A stretch of 64,000 nucleotides of DNA from Pseudonocardiaceae bacterium YIM PH 21723 (GTDB lineage Bacteria > Actinomycetota > Actinomycetes > Mycobacteriales > Pseudonocardiaceae). The notes under the pieces are model-generated. The model was not told the origin of the DNA. It saw nothing but the letters and a program-made list of their open reading frames with translations, and searched no databases. Position 1 is the first letter of the stretch. Every line of letters starts with the position of its first letter. The position numbers and the translations under genes are program-made. The stretch lies in contig QZFT01000014.1 in assembly GCA_003600225.1 (NCBI GenBank), positions 62,001 to 126,000 of the forward strand, written 5' to 3'. Positions 41,663 to 50,955 of the stretch are shown here, piece after piece.

Positions 41663-42696
41663 ACGTGGACATCGCCGCACTGCGCGCGATCGAACGGGAA
41701 AAGGACATCCCCTTCGAGACCGTGCTGGGTGCCATCGAGACCGCACTGCTGACCGCGTACAAGCACACCGACGGCCACTTCCAGCACGCGCGGGTCGAGG
41801 TCGACCGCAAGTCCGGCGTGGTCCGGGTACTCGCCCAGGAACTGGGTCCGGACGGCTCGATCGCCGACGAGTGGGACGACACCCCCGAGGGCTTCGGCCG
41901 GATCGCCGCGACCACCGCCCGCCAGGTCATCCTGCAGCGGCTGCGCGACGCCGAGCACGAGAAGACCTTCGGCGAGTTCTCCACCAAGGAGGGCGAGATC
42001 CTGGCCGGTGTGGTGCAGCGCGACGCGCGCGCCAACCAGCGCGGGATGATCGTGGTGCAGGTCGGCGAGACCGAGGGCGTCATCCCGCCCGCCGAGCAGG
42101 TGCCCGGTGAGTCCTACCAGCACGGCGACCGGCTCAAGTGCTACGTCATCGGCGTGGCCCGCACCGTGCGCGGACCGCAGATCACGCTGTCCCGTACCCA
42201 CCCGAACCTGGTGCGCAGGCTGTTCGCGCTCGAGGTCCCGGAGATCGCCGACGGCACCGTGGAGATCACCGCCGTCGCTCGCGAGGCGGGCCACCGGTCG
42301 AAGATCTCGGTGCGCTCCACCGTGTCCGGCGTGAACCCGAAGGGCGCCTGCATCGGCCCGATGGGCGCGCGGGTGCGCAACGTGATGAGCGAACTGCACG
42401 GCGAGAAGATCGACATCATCGATCACTCGGACGACCCGGCCAACTTCGTCGGGAATGCGCTCTCGCCCGCGAAGGTCATCTCGGTGCGGGTGGTCGACGA
42501 GCGGGCCAAGACCGCACGGGTCATCGTGCCGGACTTCCAGCTCTCCCTGGCCATCGGCAAGGAGGGGCAGAACGCCCGGCTGGCCGCGCGGCTCACCGGC
42601 TGGCGCATCGACATCCGCAGTGACGCCGAAGCCCCAGTTCAGGACGACGCGGCGGGTTCCACCCAAGCGGACGTACCGGCCGGTTCGGTCGACTGA
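41659..42696 (+). CDS. nusA: Transcription termination/antitermination factor NusA
   Basis: A 345-residue NusA of the short actinobacterial form: N-terminal RNA polymerase-binding domain, S1 domain (about 110-180), and two KH domains with [22 protein letters not shown] and [23 protein letters not shown]. It lacks the acidic C-terminal repeats of E. coli NusA. Overlaps rimP (ATGA) and is followed by ylxR within 25 bases. Counterpart of Rv2841c. Confidence 0.96.
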   Translation: MNVDIAALRAIEREKDIPFETVLGAIETALLTAYKHTDGHFQHARVEVDRKSGVVRVLAQELGPDGSIADEWDDTPEGFGRIAATTARQVILQRLRDAEHEKTFGEFSTKEGEILAGVVQRDARANQRGMIVVQVGETEGVIPPAEQVPGESYQHGDRLKCYVIGVARTVRGPQITLSRTHPNLVRRLFALEVPEIADGTVEITAVAREAGHRSKISVRSTVSGVNPKGACIGPMGARVRNVMSELHGEKIDIIDHSDDPANFVGNALSPAKVISVRVVDERAKTARVIVPDFQLSLAIGKEGQNARLAARLTGWRIDIRSDAEAPVQDDAAGSTQADVPAGSVD

Positions 42697-42718
42697 GCAA
42701 CACACGATAGAATTGACA

Positions 42719-43033
42719 TTGGTTACTCGTCAGGGAGAGGTCTGCCCGGCACCCGACCCGGACTTCGGTCCGGTCCGGACCTGTGTCGGTTGCCGAACCA
42801 GGGCGTATGCCGAAAAGCTGCTTCGAGTGGTGATCGTGGACGGTGAACTCGTCCCCGATCCCCGCCGCAGGCTGCCCGGGCGGGGTGCTTGGTTGCACCC
42901 CAGTCCGGATTGTCTGCGGCTTGCCGAGAAGCGCCGGGCGTTCCCCAGGGCACTTCGTGTCCAGTACGCGGTGGGACTCTCGGCGGTGCAGGACTACGTG
43001 AATCCGGTTTCCGAAGCGGATTCAATGCAGTAA
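42719..43033 (+). CDS. ylxR: YlxR-family RNA-binding protein
   Basis: About 104 residues. The hallmark GPVRTCVGCRTRAYAEKLLRVV and LPGRGAWLHPSPDCL are typical of YlxR (DUF448), a small nucleic-acid-binding protein encoded between nusA and infB; in some bacteria it affects RNase P. No ATG or GTG is available ahead of the domain. TTG codons at 42713 and 42719 are the only plausible starts, and neither has a strong ribosome binding site, so the start is uncertain. Confidence 0.85.
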   Translation: MVTRQGEVCPAPDPDFGPVRTCVGCRTRAYAEKLLRVVIVDGELVPDPRRRLPGRGAWLHPSPDCLRLAEKRRAFPRALRVQYAVGLSAVQDYVNPVSEADSMQ

Positions 43034-43108
43034 ACGAGCACGCGTCGTATTGCGATTCGTGCCTTCCGGATCGGCCTCTCAACCCGGTCCGGTGGCGCGA
43101 AAAGCATT

Positions 43109-43126
43109 TGGTCCCACATGGGACCA
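43109..43126 (+). promoter_or_regulatory. Hairpin in the infB leader
   Basis: TGGTCCCA-CA-TGGGACCA is a perfect 8-bp stem within the 247 bases between ylxR and infB. It could be an attenuator or the terminator of the rimP-nusA-ylxR message. Nothing else stands out in this gap. Confidence 0.45.
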
Positions 43127-43280
43127 TCCCAGGTGAAACAGAAGTGACCCCATTCAGGAAGCAGGTCGACCCGTCATGAGTCAGCAGCCGTGAAGCTGAA
43201 GCCGTGAACGCGATTCGACGTTAAGCCGGGGTCGATGTGGGTGTTGTCCGCCCGCTCGGCCTCGACAGATGAGGAGAGCA

Positions 43281-46200
43281 GTGGCAGGCAAGGCCCGCGT
43301 GCACGAGCTAGCAAAAGAGCTCGGTGTCACGAGTAAAGACGTACTTACCAAGCTCAAGGACTTGGGTGAGTTCGTGAAGTCCGCGTCGTCGACGGTGGAA
43401 GCACCTGTCGCACGCCGGCTCCGTGACTCATTGGGCGGTGGCGGTTCCCCCCGTCGTCCCTCTTCTTCTTCGGTGAGCGCCGAGGGCGCCCCGAAGCCCG
43501 CAGCACCCAACGCGCCCAAGCCGGGCCCGTCGGCTCCCAAGCCCGGCCCGAAGCCGGTCGCTCCCAAGCCGGCTCCGGCCGCCCCGGCCCCCGTGGCTCC
43601 GGCGGCCTCCGCTCCGGCACCCACCCCGGCTCCTGCTCCGCAGAAGCCCGCTGCGGCAGGTCCGCGGCCCGGTCCGGCGGCTCCCAAGCCTGCTCCGGCC
43701 GCGCCGAAGCCGGCCGCTGCTCAGGCTCCGGCCCAGCCCGCCGCGCCGGCTCCGGCCGCCGCTGCTGCCGACGCTCCTGCTCCGCAGAAGCCCGGCCCGG
43801 CAGGCCCGAAGCCCGGCCCGCGTACGCCGAAGCCGGGTAACAACCCGTTCGGCGTCGGTTCCGGTTCCAACCAGGCTCCGTCCCGTCCCGGTCCGTCTCA
43901 GGGCGACCGTGGCCCGCGTCCCGGTCCGCGTGAGGACCGTGGCGGCGAGCGTGGCGACCGCGGTCCCCGTCCGGGCCCGCGTCCCGGTGGTACCGGCGGC
44001 GCTCCCGGCCAGGGCGGTGCCCGTCCCGGCCCGCGCCCCGGTGGCGCTCCGGGCGACCGTGGCCCGCGTCCGTCCGGTGGCCCCGGCCAGGGCGGTCCGC
44101 GTCCCAGCCCCGGCTCCATGCCTCCTCGGCCGAACCCGGGCATGATGCCCGGCCGTCCGGCCAACACCGGTGGCGGTGGCGGTCGTGATGGCGGCCGTGG
44201 TCCCGGTGGCGGCGGCGGTGGCCGTGGTCCCGGTGGCGGCGGTGGCGGCTTCCGCGGCGGCCCTGGTGGCGGCGGCGGTGGCGGCGGTTTCCGTTCCGGC
44301 GGCCCCGGTGGTGGTGGCGGTGGCGGTGGCTTCCGCGGCGGCCCCGGTGGCGGCGGTGGCGGTGGCGGCTTCCGTCCCGGTGGCGGTGGCGCTCCCGGCG
44401 GTGGCGGCGGTTTCCGTCCCGGCGGCGGTGCCGGTGGCCCCGGTGGTCCTGGTGGCCCCGGTGGTGGCGGTCGTCCCGGTGGCGGTGGACCCCGTGGTGG
44501 CGGCGGTCGCGGTGGCGCGGCCGGTGCGTTCGGCCGTCCCGGTGGACCGGTCCGTCGTGGCCGCAAGTCCAAGAGGCAGAAGCGCCAGGAATTCGACAAC
44601 CTGCAGGCGCCCAGCGTCGGTGGCGTCCGCCTGCCCAAGGGCAGCGGCGAGACCATCCGGCTGGCCCGCGGCGCGTCGCTGACCGACTTCGCCGAGAAGA
44701 TCAACGCCAACCCGGCCGCGCTGGTGCAGGTGCTGTTCCACCTCGGTGAGATGGTCACCGCGACCCAGTCGGTGTCCGACGAGATCCTCGAGCTGCTCGG
44801 CGGCGAGATGAACTACGTCGTCAACATCGTCAGCCCGGAGGACGAGGACCGCGAGCTCCTCGAGACCTTCAAGATCACCTACGGCGAGGACGCCGGCGGC
44901 GAGGACGACCTGGTCATCCGGCCTCCGGTCGTCACCGTCATGGGTCACGTCGACCACGGTAAGACCCGCCTGCTCGACACGATCCGTAAGACGAACGTGC
45001 ACGAGCACGAGGCCGGTGGCATCACCCAGGGCATCGGTGCCTACCAGGTCATGTCCTCGCTCGAGGGCAACGACCGCCTGATCACCTTCATCGACACCCC
45101 GGGTCACGAAGCGTTCACCGCCATGCGTGCCCGTGGTGCGAACTCCACCGACATCGCGGTCATCGTGGTGGCGGCGGACGACGGCGTGATGCCCCAGACG
45201 GTCGAGGCGATCAACCACGCGCAGGCCGCCAAGGCCCCGATCGTGGTCGCGGTCAACAAGATCGACAAGGAAGGCGCGAACCCGGACAAGATCCGGCAGC
45301 AGCTGACCGAGTACGGCCTTGTCGCCGAGGAGTACGGCGGCGACACCATGTTCGTGGACATCTCCGCGCGGCAGAACATCAACATCGATGGTCTGCTCGA
45401 GGCGATCCTGCTGACCGCTGACGCGGCGCTGGATCTGCGGGCGAACCCGAACATGGAGGCCCAGGGTGTGGCCATCGAGGCGCACCTGGACCGCGGTCGC
45501 GGTCCGGTCGCCACGGTGCTGGTGCAGCGAGGCACGCTGCGCATCGGTGACTCGGTCGTCGCCGGTGACGCCTACGGCCGCGTGCGCCGCATGGTGGACG
45601 AGCACAACGAGGACGTGCTGGAGGCGACCCCGTCGCGTCCGGTGCAGGTCATCGGTTTCACCTCGGTTCCGGGTGCCGGCGACAGCTTCCTGGTGGTCGA
45701 AGAGGACCGGGTGGCACGGCAGATCGCCGACCGCCGCCGGGCCCGCGAGCGCAACGCCGAGCTGGCCTCGCGTCGCAAGCGGATCAGCCTGGAGGACCTG
45801 GACGCCGCGCTGAAGGAGACCAACGAGCTCAACATCATCATCAAGGGTGACAACTCGGGTACCGTCGAGGCCCTCGAGGACGCGCTCATGAAGATCGATG
45901 TCGGCGAAGAGGTCGCACTGCGTGTCGTGCACCGCGGCGTCGGTGGCATCACCGAAGGTGACGTCAACCTGGCCATCGCGTCCAACGCGTTCGTCATGGG
46001 CTTCAACATCCGTGCCGAGGGCAAGGCGACCGAGCTGGCCGGCCGCGAAGGCGTCGACCTGCGGTACTACACGGTCATCTACCAGGCGATCGACGAGATC
46101 GAGCAGGCGCTGAAGGGTCTGCTCAAGCCGGAGTACGAGGAAGCCGCACTCGGCCGCGCCGAGGTTCGCGACGTGTTCAAGTCCTCGAAGATCGGCACGA

Positions 46201-46436
46201 TCGCGGGTTGCCTGGTCATGTCCGGGGAGATTCGCCGCAACACCAAGGCGCGTCTGCTCCGCGACAACGTGGTGATCCAGGAGAACCTGACGATCGGCAC
46301 GCTGCGCCGGTTCAAGGACGACGTCACCGAGGTCCGCGAGGGCTTCGAGTGTGGTCTGACGCTGGGCAACTACAGCGACATCAAGGTCGGCGACCAGATC
46401 GAGACCTACGAGATGCGTGAGAAGCCCCGCGCGTAG
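43281..46436 (+). CDS. infB: Translation initiation factor IF-2
   Basis: A 1051-residue IF-2, the GTPase that brings initiator tRNA to the ribosome. The N-terminus starts [21 protein letters not shown]; residues about 55-430 are low-complexity, first Pro/Ala-rich then Gly/Arg-rich with many GGGGGFR and RPGPR blocks. The G domain has [12 protein letters not shown] near residue 555, [15 protein letters not shown] and [12 protein letters not shown]; domains II to IV follow. GTG 43281 has GAGGAG upstream. Longer and more Gly-rich than most bacterial IF-2 proteins. Counterpart of Rv2839c. Confidence 0.96.
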   Translation: MAGKARVHELAKELGVTSKDVLTKLKDLGEFVKSASSTVEAPVARRLRDSLGGGGSPRRPSSSSVSAEGAPKPAAPNAPKPGPSAPKPGPKPVAPKPAPAAPAPVAPAASAPAPTPAPAPQKPAAAGPRPGPAAPKPAPAAPKPAAAQAPAQPAAPAPAAAAADAPAPQKPGPAGPKPGPRTPKPGNNPFGVGSGSNQAPSRPGPSQGDRGPRPGPREDRGGERGDRGPRPGPRPGGTGGAPGQGGARPGPRPGGAPGDRGPRPSGGPGQGGPRPSPGSMPPRPNPGMMPGRPANTGGGGGRDGGRGPGGGGGGRGPGGGGGGFRGGPGGGGGGGGFRSGGPGGGGGGGGFRGGPGGGGGGGGFRPGGGGAPGGGGGFRPGGGAGGPGGPGGPGGGGRPGGGGPRGGGGRGGAAGAFGRPGGPVRRGRKSKRQKRQEFDNLQAPSVGGVRLPKGSGETIRLARGASLTDFAEKINANPAALVQVLFHLGEMVTATQSVSDEILELLGGEMNYVVNIVSPEDEDRELLETFKITYGEDAGGEDDLVIRPPVVTVMGHVDHGKTRLLDTIRKTNVHEHEAGGITQGIGAYQVMSSLEGNDRLITFIDTPGHEAFTAMRARGANSTDIAVIVVAADDGVMPQTVEAINHAQAAKAPIVVAVNKIDKEGANPDKIRQQLTEYGLVAEEYGGDTMFVDISARQNINIDGLLEAILLTADAALDLRANPNMEAQGVAIEAHLDRGRGPVATVLVQRGTLRIGDSVVAGDAYGRVRRMVDEHNEDVLEATPSRPVQVIGFTSVPGAGDSFLVVEEDRVARQIADRRRARERNAELASRRKRISLEDLDAALKETNELNIIIKGDNSGTVEALEDALMKIDVGEEVALRVVHRGVGGITEGDVNLAIASNAFVMGFNIRAEGKATELAGREGVDLRYYTVIYQAIDEIEQALKGLLKPEYEEAALGRAEVRDVFKSSKIGTIAGCLVMSGEIRRNTKARLLRDNVVIQENLTIGTLRRFKDDVTEVREGFECGLTLGNYSDIKVGDQIETYEMREKPRA

Positions 46437-46451
46437 TAAGTAGCCGAAGGT

Positions 46452-46485
46452 GAACCGGGGGCAGGCGCAATCCTGCCCCCGGTTC
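46452..46485 (+). terminator. Terminator of infB
   Basis: A perfect 14-bp stem (GAACCGGGGGCAGG / CCTGCCCCCGGTTC) with loop CGCAAT, 15 bases after the infB stop. Its 3' arm shares 5 bases with the next hairpin, so the two compete slightly. Confidence 0.8.
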
Positions 46486-46541
46486 CACCGTCTTCAAGAC
46501 GTATGGACCCCGGGTTCAACGGTCTTGAAGACGGAGGAACC
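46481..46541 (+). promoter_or_regulatory. Long hairpin covering the ylxP ribosome binding site
   Basis: Left arm 46481-46500 (GGTTCCACCGTCTTCAAGAC) pairs with 46522-46541 at 19 of 20 positions. The right arm contains GGAGGAAC, the ribosome binding site of the ylxP gene (ATG 46545). The arm core CCGTCTTCAAGAC is the same as in the hairpins at 629 and 50956. Confidence 0.7.
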
Positions 46542-46544
46542 CCC

Positions 46545-46850
46545 ATGGTGATCATGTTCGTTGGCGCGTTGGAACTCGAAGTGCTGCTCGGAGATGTGCA
46601 CTCCCTGAAGGAGAAGCGCTCCCTGGTGCGACCGGTGGTCGCCGAACTGCAGCGAAAATTCTCGGTGTCGGCCGCGGAGGCCGGTCACCACAATCTGCAC
46701 CGGCGGGCGCTCATCGGAGTGGCCGTCGTCGGCGCCGACGTCACCCACGTCCGGGATGTCCTGGATTCGTGTGAACGCCTGGTCGCCGCCCGGCCCGAGC
46801 TGGAGTTGCTGTCCGCGCGACAGCGCCTGCTCGGCCCGGAAGACGAATAA
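46545..46850 (+). CDS. YlxP/DUF503-family protein
   Basis: A 101-residue member of DUF503 (YlxP). The opening FVGALELEVLLGDVHSLKEKRSLVRPVV and SAAEAGHHNLHRRALIGVAVV are diagnostic. In Bacillus the gene also lies between infB and rbfA, and the protein has been linked to ribosome maturation, though its action is not settled. ATG 46545 follows GGAGGAAC, itself inside a long hairpin, so translation may be regulated. Confidence 0.85.
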   Translation: MVIMFVGALELEVLLGDVHSLKEKRSLVRPVVAELQRKFSVSAAEAGHHNLHRRALIGVAVVGADVTHVRDVLDSCERLVAARPELELLSARQRLLGPEDE

Positions 46851-46862
46851 GTCGGATCTAGC

Positions 46863-47020
46863 GGTGGCACTCATAACGTTCGGCGGGCCTCTCGACGGCC
46901 CAGACGGCGCCTCGCGGCGTTGGCGTCGGTCGCCATGGCTCCGCCATGTCTCCCTCCGCCGCCTTGCGATGCATCCGTCTGGATCCGCCGAATAGACCCA
47001 CCAACGCTATGAGTGACACC
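46863..47020 (+). repeat. 158-bp imperfect inverted repeat forming the rbfA leader
   Basis: Three arm pairs nest in order: GGTGGCACTCATAACG (46863-46878) with 47005-47020 at 14 of 16; TTCGGCGG (46879-46886) with CCGCCGAA (46985-46992); CCAGACGG (46900-46907) with CCGTCTGG (46975-46982). The centre holds GCCATGGC and further short complements. It ends just before the AGGAAGGAG site of rbfA. Could be a structured leader RNA or a small inverted-repeat mobile relic. Confidence 0.65.
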
Positions 47021-47037
47021 ACAGGAAGGAGAGCGCC

Positions 47038-47472
47038 ATGGCCGACCCGGCCCGCGCCCGCAAGCTGGCGAAACGCATTTCGCAGATCGTCGCCTCGGCC
47101 CTGGAGCACGAGGTGAAGGACCCGCGTCTGGCGATGGTCACCATCACCGACACCAAGGTCACCCCTGACCTGCACGACGCGACCGTGTACTACACCGTCT
47201 TCGGCGACGACGCCGACTTCGCCAGTACCGCCGCCGCACTGGCCAGCTGCACCGGCGTGCTGCGGTCCAAGGTCGGCGCGCAGACCGGGGTGAAGTTCAC
47301 CCCGACGCTGAAGTTCATCCCCGACGCCGTGCCGACCACCGCCAAGGCCATCGACGAACTCCTGGCCAGGGCCAAGGACGCCGACGCCGAGGTGGCCCGG
47401 CTGGCCGCGAACGCGGCCCACGCCGGTGACGCCGACCCGTACAAGGCGCCCAAGGAAGAAGAAGACGAGTAA
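47038..47472 (+). CDS. rbfA: 30S ribosome-binding factor RbfA
   Basis: A 144-residue RbfA, a KH-fold protein for late 16S rRNA 5'-end maturation. Typical: [49 protein letters not shown], then [25 protein letters not shown] short acidic tail (KEEEDE) ends it. GGAAGGAGAG precedes the ATG. Counterpart of Rv2838c; in M. tuberculosis the next gene is the nrnA homologue, but here two minus-strand genes intervene. Confidence 0.95.
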   Translation: MADPARARKLAKRISQIVASALEHEVKDPRLAMVTITDTKVTPDLHDATVYYTVFGDDADFASTAAALASCTGVLRSKVGAQTGVKFTPTLKFIPDAVPTTAKAIDELLARAKDADAEVARLAANAAHAGDADPYKAPKEEEDE

Positions 47473-47489
47473 CGCTTTACACTCACGAT

Positions 47490-47522
47490 TGAGGGGCGCC
47501 GAGTAGAGTTCGGCGCCCCTCA
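47490..47522. terminator. Bidirectional terminator hairpin after rbfA
   Basis: Perfect 13-bp stem TGAGGGGCGCCGA / TCGGCGCCCCTCA with a 7-base loop, between rbfA and the convergent small secreted protein. Confidence 0.85.
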
Positions 47523-47538
47523 CCTCGTGTGTGGTCGG

Positions 47539-47925
47539 TTAGTTCAGCAGGCCACCGTCATCGCAGCCGCAGTAGCGGTCGCCGAAGTTCAGCAGGCCGC
47601 CGAGCAGGCCACAACCGCGGTGGTTGTCGTAGTCGCCATTGAGGTTCAGGTGGAGACCGCTGTGCTCGCCACCGACGGACAGCTCCAGGCCGCTGTTCTC
47701 GTCATCGTTGTTGAGGTTCAGGTTGATGCCACTGTGGTGGCCACCGAGGTGAACATTGCTGTGGTCCTCGTTGAGCTGCACCTGTGCGCCGCTGTTGTGT
47801 CCACCCAAGTGCAGGTCCAGGCCATCGTTGGAGCCGGCCTGTGCGCTTGCGGTACCTGCCAGGGTGAACGCGAGGGCCACCGGTGCGGCCAGAGCGAACA
47901 GCGCGGTGCGAGTGATGCGGTTCAT
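47539..47925 (-). CDS. Small secreted protein with HSG-NLNLN-type repeats, unknown function
   Basis: A 128-residue exported protein. A signal peptide (ALFALAAPVALAFTLAGTASA) is followed by about 75 residues of repeats in which (H/N)SG--L-L--(D/E/G) recurs every 12 to 20 residues (LGGHNSGAQVQLNEDHS, LGGHHSGINLNLNNDDENSG, VGGEHSGLHLNLNGDYDNH). The repeats are rich in His, Asn and Asp and could fold as a small beta-solenoid or bind metal. The C-terminus has three Cys (GCGLLGGLLNFGDRYCGCDD), faintly recalling chaplins but not matching them. GGGAGAT precedes the ATG. Not recognised. Confidence 0.72.
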   Translation of the reverse strand: MNRITRTALFALAAPVALAFTLAGTASAQAGSNDGLDLHLGGHNSGAQVQLNEDHSNVHLGGHHSGINLNLNNDDENSGLELSVGGEHSGLHLNLNGDYDNHRGCGLLGGLLNFGDRYCGCDDGGLLN

Positions 47926-48044
47926 GGAAGATCTCCCGATCGTCGTTGATGGGTTGTCACCCCACGTAACTTCCTGCATACCGAGGGCATTCGCCCCGGC
48001 ATCGACGATCGGATCGTTATTCGAGCCCGCACCACCTGAATGGC

Positions 48045-48269
48045 TCAGTCCTGCAGCTTGCGCTCGCCCGCCGCGAAGGTGGTCAGGAACTCGGTGAAGT
48101 CGATCTCACCGTTGTCGTTGTGATCGGCCACCGCGAACAGTTCGGCGGCCGTGCTGAGGTCGCCGCCCGCCGCGCTCACCACGCTCAGGAACTCCTGCCG
48201 GCTGATCTTCCCGTCACCGTTCGTATCGAACAGCTGGAAACTCGCCTTGATCTCGGCCATATCGGACAC
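48045..48269 (-). CDS. Small EF-hand calcium-binding protein
   Basis: A 74-residue cytoplasmic protein made of one EF-hand pair: loops DTNGDGKISRQE and DHNDNGEIDFTE have acidic residues at positions 1, 3, 5 and 12, so both should bind calcium. The plan resembles small actinobacterial calcium sensors or buffers of the calerythrin/CabB type, shortened to two hands. GTG 48269 is chosen because AAAGGAG lies 5 bases upstream; an ATG at 48260 is the alternative. Same strand as the repeat protein downstream, 120 bases apart. Confidence 0.85.
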   Translation of the reverse strand: MSDMAEIKASFQLFDTNGDGKISRQEFLSVVSAAGGDLSTAAELFAVADHNDNGEIDFTEFLTTFAAGERKLQD

Positions 48270-48435
48270 GGCCACTCCTTTCGTCAGACCCACAGTATGA
48301 ACGTCCGAACCCTGTGATCAAATCGGTGAGCAAGATCATGGTTTGCCGCTGCCACCCAGTGGGGAACTCACACCGACTGGACCTCGTGTGGGGGCATAGT
48401 TCACGCTGTAGCGAGCACACACGCGAGCGAGAGGG

Positions 48436-49485
48436 GTGATCGCCCTGGTCTCCATGGCGAGTCCATCGTGGGGGGCCCTGAGCGGCGGTCGGCTCGATCC
48501 GCAGGCGCTCCTCGCGGCGACCATGTTGCTGCGCGACGCCACCGACGTGACCCTGCTGGCGCACATCAATCCGGATGCCGACGCGCTGGGCAGCGCGCTG
48601 GCCCTGGGGCAGGTGCTGCGCAGGCGTGGCGCCACGGTCCGAGTCTCGTTCGGCTGGCCCCGGGTGGCCCCCAGCGCGCTGGCCGCACTGGACACCGACG
48701 GGCTGCTGGTCACCGCCGACGAGGTGCCCGCGACCCCGGCGACCCTGGTGGTGATGGACACCGGCAGCGTCGAGCGGCTCGGCCCGCTCGGTGACCGGGT
48801 GGCCGCCACGATCGAGGCGGGCGGCCAGGTGCTGGTGATCGACCACCACGCCACCAACACGTATTTCGGCACGCACAACCTGGTCGACGCGACGGCCGAG
48901 GCCACCGCCGTGCTCGCCCTGCGGCTGATCGACGAGCTGGGCGAGGTGCTGACCGAACCGGTCGCCCGCTGCCTCTACGCGGGGCTGCTCACCGACACCG
49001 GCGCCTTCCGCCGGGCCACCCCGAGCACCCATCTGATCGCCGCACGGCTGGTCGAGGCCGGAGTGGACACGCAGGCCGTGTCCCGGGAGCTGATGGACAG
49101 CCATCCGTTCGGCTGGCTGGGCATGCTGGCCAAGGTGCTGGACGGCGCCGTGCTGGAACCGGCCGGGGCCCGCGGGCTCGGCTGGGTGTGGACCACCGTC
49201 AGCCGGGAACAGGCCCGCGGCCTCGGTATCGAGGAGATCGACAGCGTCATCGACCTGGTGCGCACCACCCGCGAGGCGGAGGTGGCCGCCGTGCTCAAGG
49301 AGATCGAGCCGGGGGAGTGGGCCGTGTCGCTGCGCGCGGTGGCCCGGGTGGACGTGGGTTCGGTGGCGCTGGGCCTGGGTGGTGGCGGGCACCGGCTGGC
49401 CGCCGGCTTCACCGCTGTGGGTGAACCGGAGGACATCATTCCCCGGTTGCGGGCCGCACTGGACGCCGCGCCGCTGCTCCGCTGA
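48436..49485 (+). CDS. nrnA: DHH-family nanoRNase/pAp phosphatase
   Basis: A 349-residue DHH/DHHA1 phosphoesterase. Metal-binding motifs: HINPDADALGSALALG, VVMDTGSVERLG, VIDHHATNTYFG and GLLTDTGAFRRAT; the substrate-binding GGGGHRLAAGF closes the DHHA1 domain. NrnA-type enzymes degrade 2-5-nt RNAs and 3'-phosphoadenosine phosphate; the M. tuberculosis homologue Rv2837c also acts on cyclic dinucleotides. The GTG at 48436 has a close-set GAGAGG; ATG 48454 is possible. The MATE gene starts 3 bases after the stop. Confidence 0.92.
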   Translation: MIALVSMASPSWGALSGGRLDPQALLAATMLLRDATDVTLLAHINPDADALGSALALGQVLRRRGATVRVSFGWPRVAPSALAALDTDGLLVTADEVPATPATLVVMDTGSVERLGPLGDRVAATIEAGGQVLVIDHHATNTYFGTHNLVDATAEATAVLALRLIDELGEVLTEPVARCLYAGLLTDTGAFRRATPSTHLIAARLVEAGVDTQAVSRELMDSHPFGWLGMLAKVLDGAVLEPAGARGLGWVWTTVSREQARGLGIEEIDSVIDLVRTTREAEVAAVLKEIEPGEWAVSLRAVARVDVGSVALGLGGGGHRLAAGFTAVGEPEDIIPRLRAALDAAPLLR

Positions 49486-49487
49486 GC

Positions 49488-50831
49488 ATGTCAGGGGTGC
49501 CGGGTAACTTGCCCGCCATGGAAGATCTCGGTCTGCGGCGGGTGATCGGCCTGGCCCTGCCCGCACTGGTGGTGCTGGCGGCGGAGCCGTTGTACATCCT
49601 GGTGGACACCGCCGTGGTCGGGCACCTGGGCCGGTTGCCGCTGTCCGGCCTGGCGGTCGGCGGCGTGCTGCTGGCCGCCATGTCCACCCAGCTGACCTTC
49701 CTGGCGTACGGCACCACCGCGAGGGCGTCCCGGCTGTTCGGCGCCGGGCGACGCGCGGAGGCCGTCGGTGAAGGTGTGCAGGCGACCTGGGTGGCGCTGG
49801 GCATCGGCGTGATCATCACGCTGATCGCCGAACTGCTGCTCGGCCCGCTCACCCGATTACTCGCCGGCCCCGGGGAGACCGCCGTCGCCGCCGCGCAGTG
49901 GCTGCGGATCGCGTTGCCCGGTGTGCCGCTGATCCTGATCACCATGGCGGGCAACGGCTGGATGCGGGGCGTGCAGGACACCCGCCGGCCGCTGCTCTAC
50001 ACCATCGCGGGCACCGGCCTGTCCGCCGTGCTGAACCCGATCCTGGTGTACGGCCTCGGCTGGGGCCTGGAGGGCTCCGCGGTGGCCAACGTGCTGGCCC
50101 AGCTGGTCGCCGCCGGACTGTTCCTGCGGGCGCTCCTGGCCGAAGGCGTAGCGCTCCGTCCACAGTGGAGCATCATGCGGGCCCAGCTGGTGATGGGCCG
50201 CGACCTGGTGCTGCGCACCGCGGGTTTCCAGGCCTGCATGCTGTCCGTGTCGGCGGTGGCGGCCCGCTTCGGCGCGGCCGCCGTCGGCGGCGGTTACGTG
50301 GTCAACCAGCTCTGGTTCACCCTGGCACTCATCATGGATGCGGTGGCCATCGCCGCACAGTCCCTGGTCGGCGCCGAACTCGGTGCGGGCCGGGCGGACA
50401 CCGCGCGTGGTTTCGCCCGCCGGATCAGCGGATACGGGCTGCTGCTGGGCTGCGGTTTCGCGGTGCTGTTCGCCGCCCTCTACGACGTGGCGCCGCGACT
50501 GTTCACCCAGGACGCGGCCGCCATCGACGCGGCGCAGTCCATCTGGTGGCTGTTCGTCGCCGCCCTGCCGTTCGCCGGCGTGGTGTTCGCACTGGACGGG
50601 GTACTGCTCGGCGCCGGGGATGCGGCGTTCCTGCGCAACCTCACGTTGTTCGGGGGACTCGTGGTCTTCCTGCCGATGATCTGGGCCTCGCTGGCCTTCG
50701 GCTGGGGTCTGCCCGGCATCTGGGCCGGTCAGGGGCTGTTCATCCTGACCCGCCTCGTCGGGTGCGGGTGGCGGACCTGGTCCGGCCGGTGGGCCGTGGT
50801 CGGTGCGCCCGGCCAGGCGGTCGGGGCCTGA
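49488..50831 (+). CDS. MATE-family efflux transporter (DinF-like)
   Basis: A 447-residue multidrug and toxin extrusion protein with about 12 membrane segments in two halves. Family features include RVIGLALPALVVLAAEPLYILVDTAVVGHLG and MAGNGWMRGVQDTRRPL. It exports cationic or other compounds in exchange for protons or sodium. In M. tuberculosis the dinF gene (Rv2836c) also follows the nrnA homologue. The ATG at 49488 lies 3 bases after nrnA; an ATG at 49518 nearer the first helix is the alternative. Confidence 0.92.
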   Translation: MSGVPGNLPAMEDLGLRRVIGLALPALVVLAAEPLYILVDTAVVGHLGRLPLSGLAVGGVLLAAMSTQLTFLAYGTTARASRLFGAGRRAEAVGEGVQATWVALGIGVIITLIAELLLGPLTRLLAGPGETAVAAAQWLRIALPGVPLILITMAGNGWMRGVQDTRRPLLYTIAGTGLSAVLNPILVYGLGWGLEGSAVANVLAQLVAAGLFLRALLAEGVALRPQWSIMRAQLVMGRDLVLRTAGFQACMLSVSAVAARFGAAAVGGGYVVNQLWFTLALIMDAVAIAAQSLVGAELGAGRADTARGFARRISGYGLLLGCGFAVLFAALYDVAPRLFTQDAAAIDAAQSIWWLFVAALPFAGVVFALDGVLLGAGDAAFLRNLTLFGGLVVFLPMIWASLAFGWGLPGIWAGQGLFILTRLVGCGWRTWSGRWAVVGAPGQAVGA

Positions 50832-50857
50832 CCGTGTTCGCCGGGGCTGGGTCTGGC

Positions 50858-50935
50858 CGTCGTCGAAGGAAGCCTTGAGGGGGAGACGGACGGTGGGGGC
50901 GTCTTTCCTGCCGGGGTGTCGCGTTGTGGGCCCGG
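50858..50935 (+). repeat. Oriented intergenic element B, copy 5 (diverged)
   Basis: GTCGTCGAAGGA, then GCCTTGAGGGGGAGACGG and GTCTTTCCTGCCGGGGTGTC are recognisable. It begins 27 bases after the MATE stop, in the same orientation. It is the most diverged copy. Confidence 0.7.
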
Positions 50936-50955
50936 TCGGGCGGTGACGGCTCCGG

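Noticed and set aside
43428-45932. A minus-strand open frame of 834 codons opposite infB
   Set aside because: It is antisense to the well-conserved IF-2 gene, rich in Thr/Ala/Gly repeats that mirror the Gly-rich region, and has no recognisable domain. Such frames arise from high GC content.
46858-47523. A 221-codon minus-strand frame over the rbfA leader and gene
   Set aside because: It is antisense to rbfA and follows the structured leader; no domain is visible.
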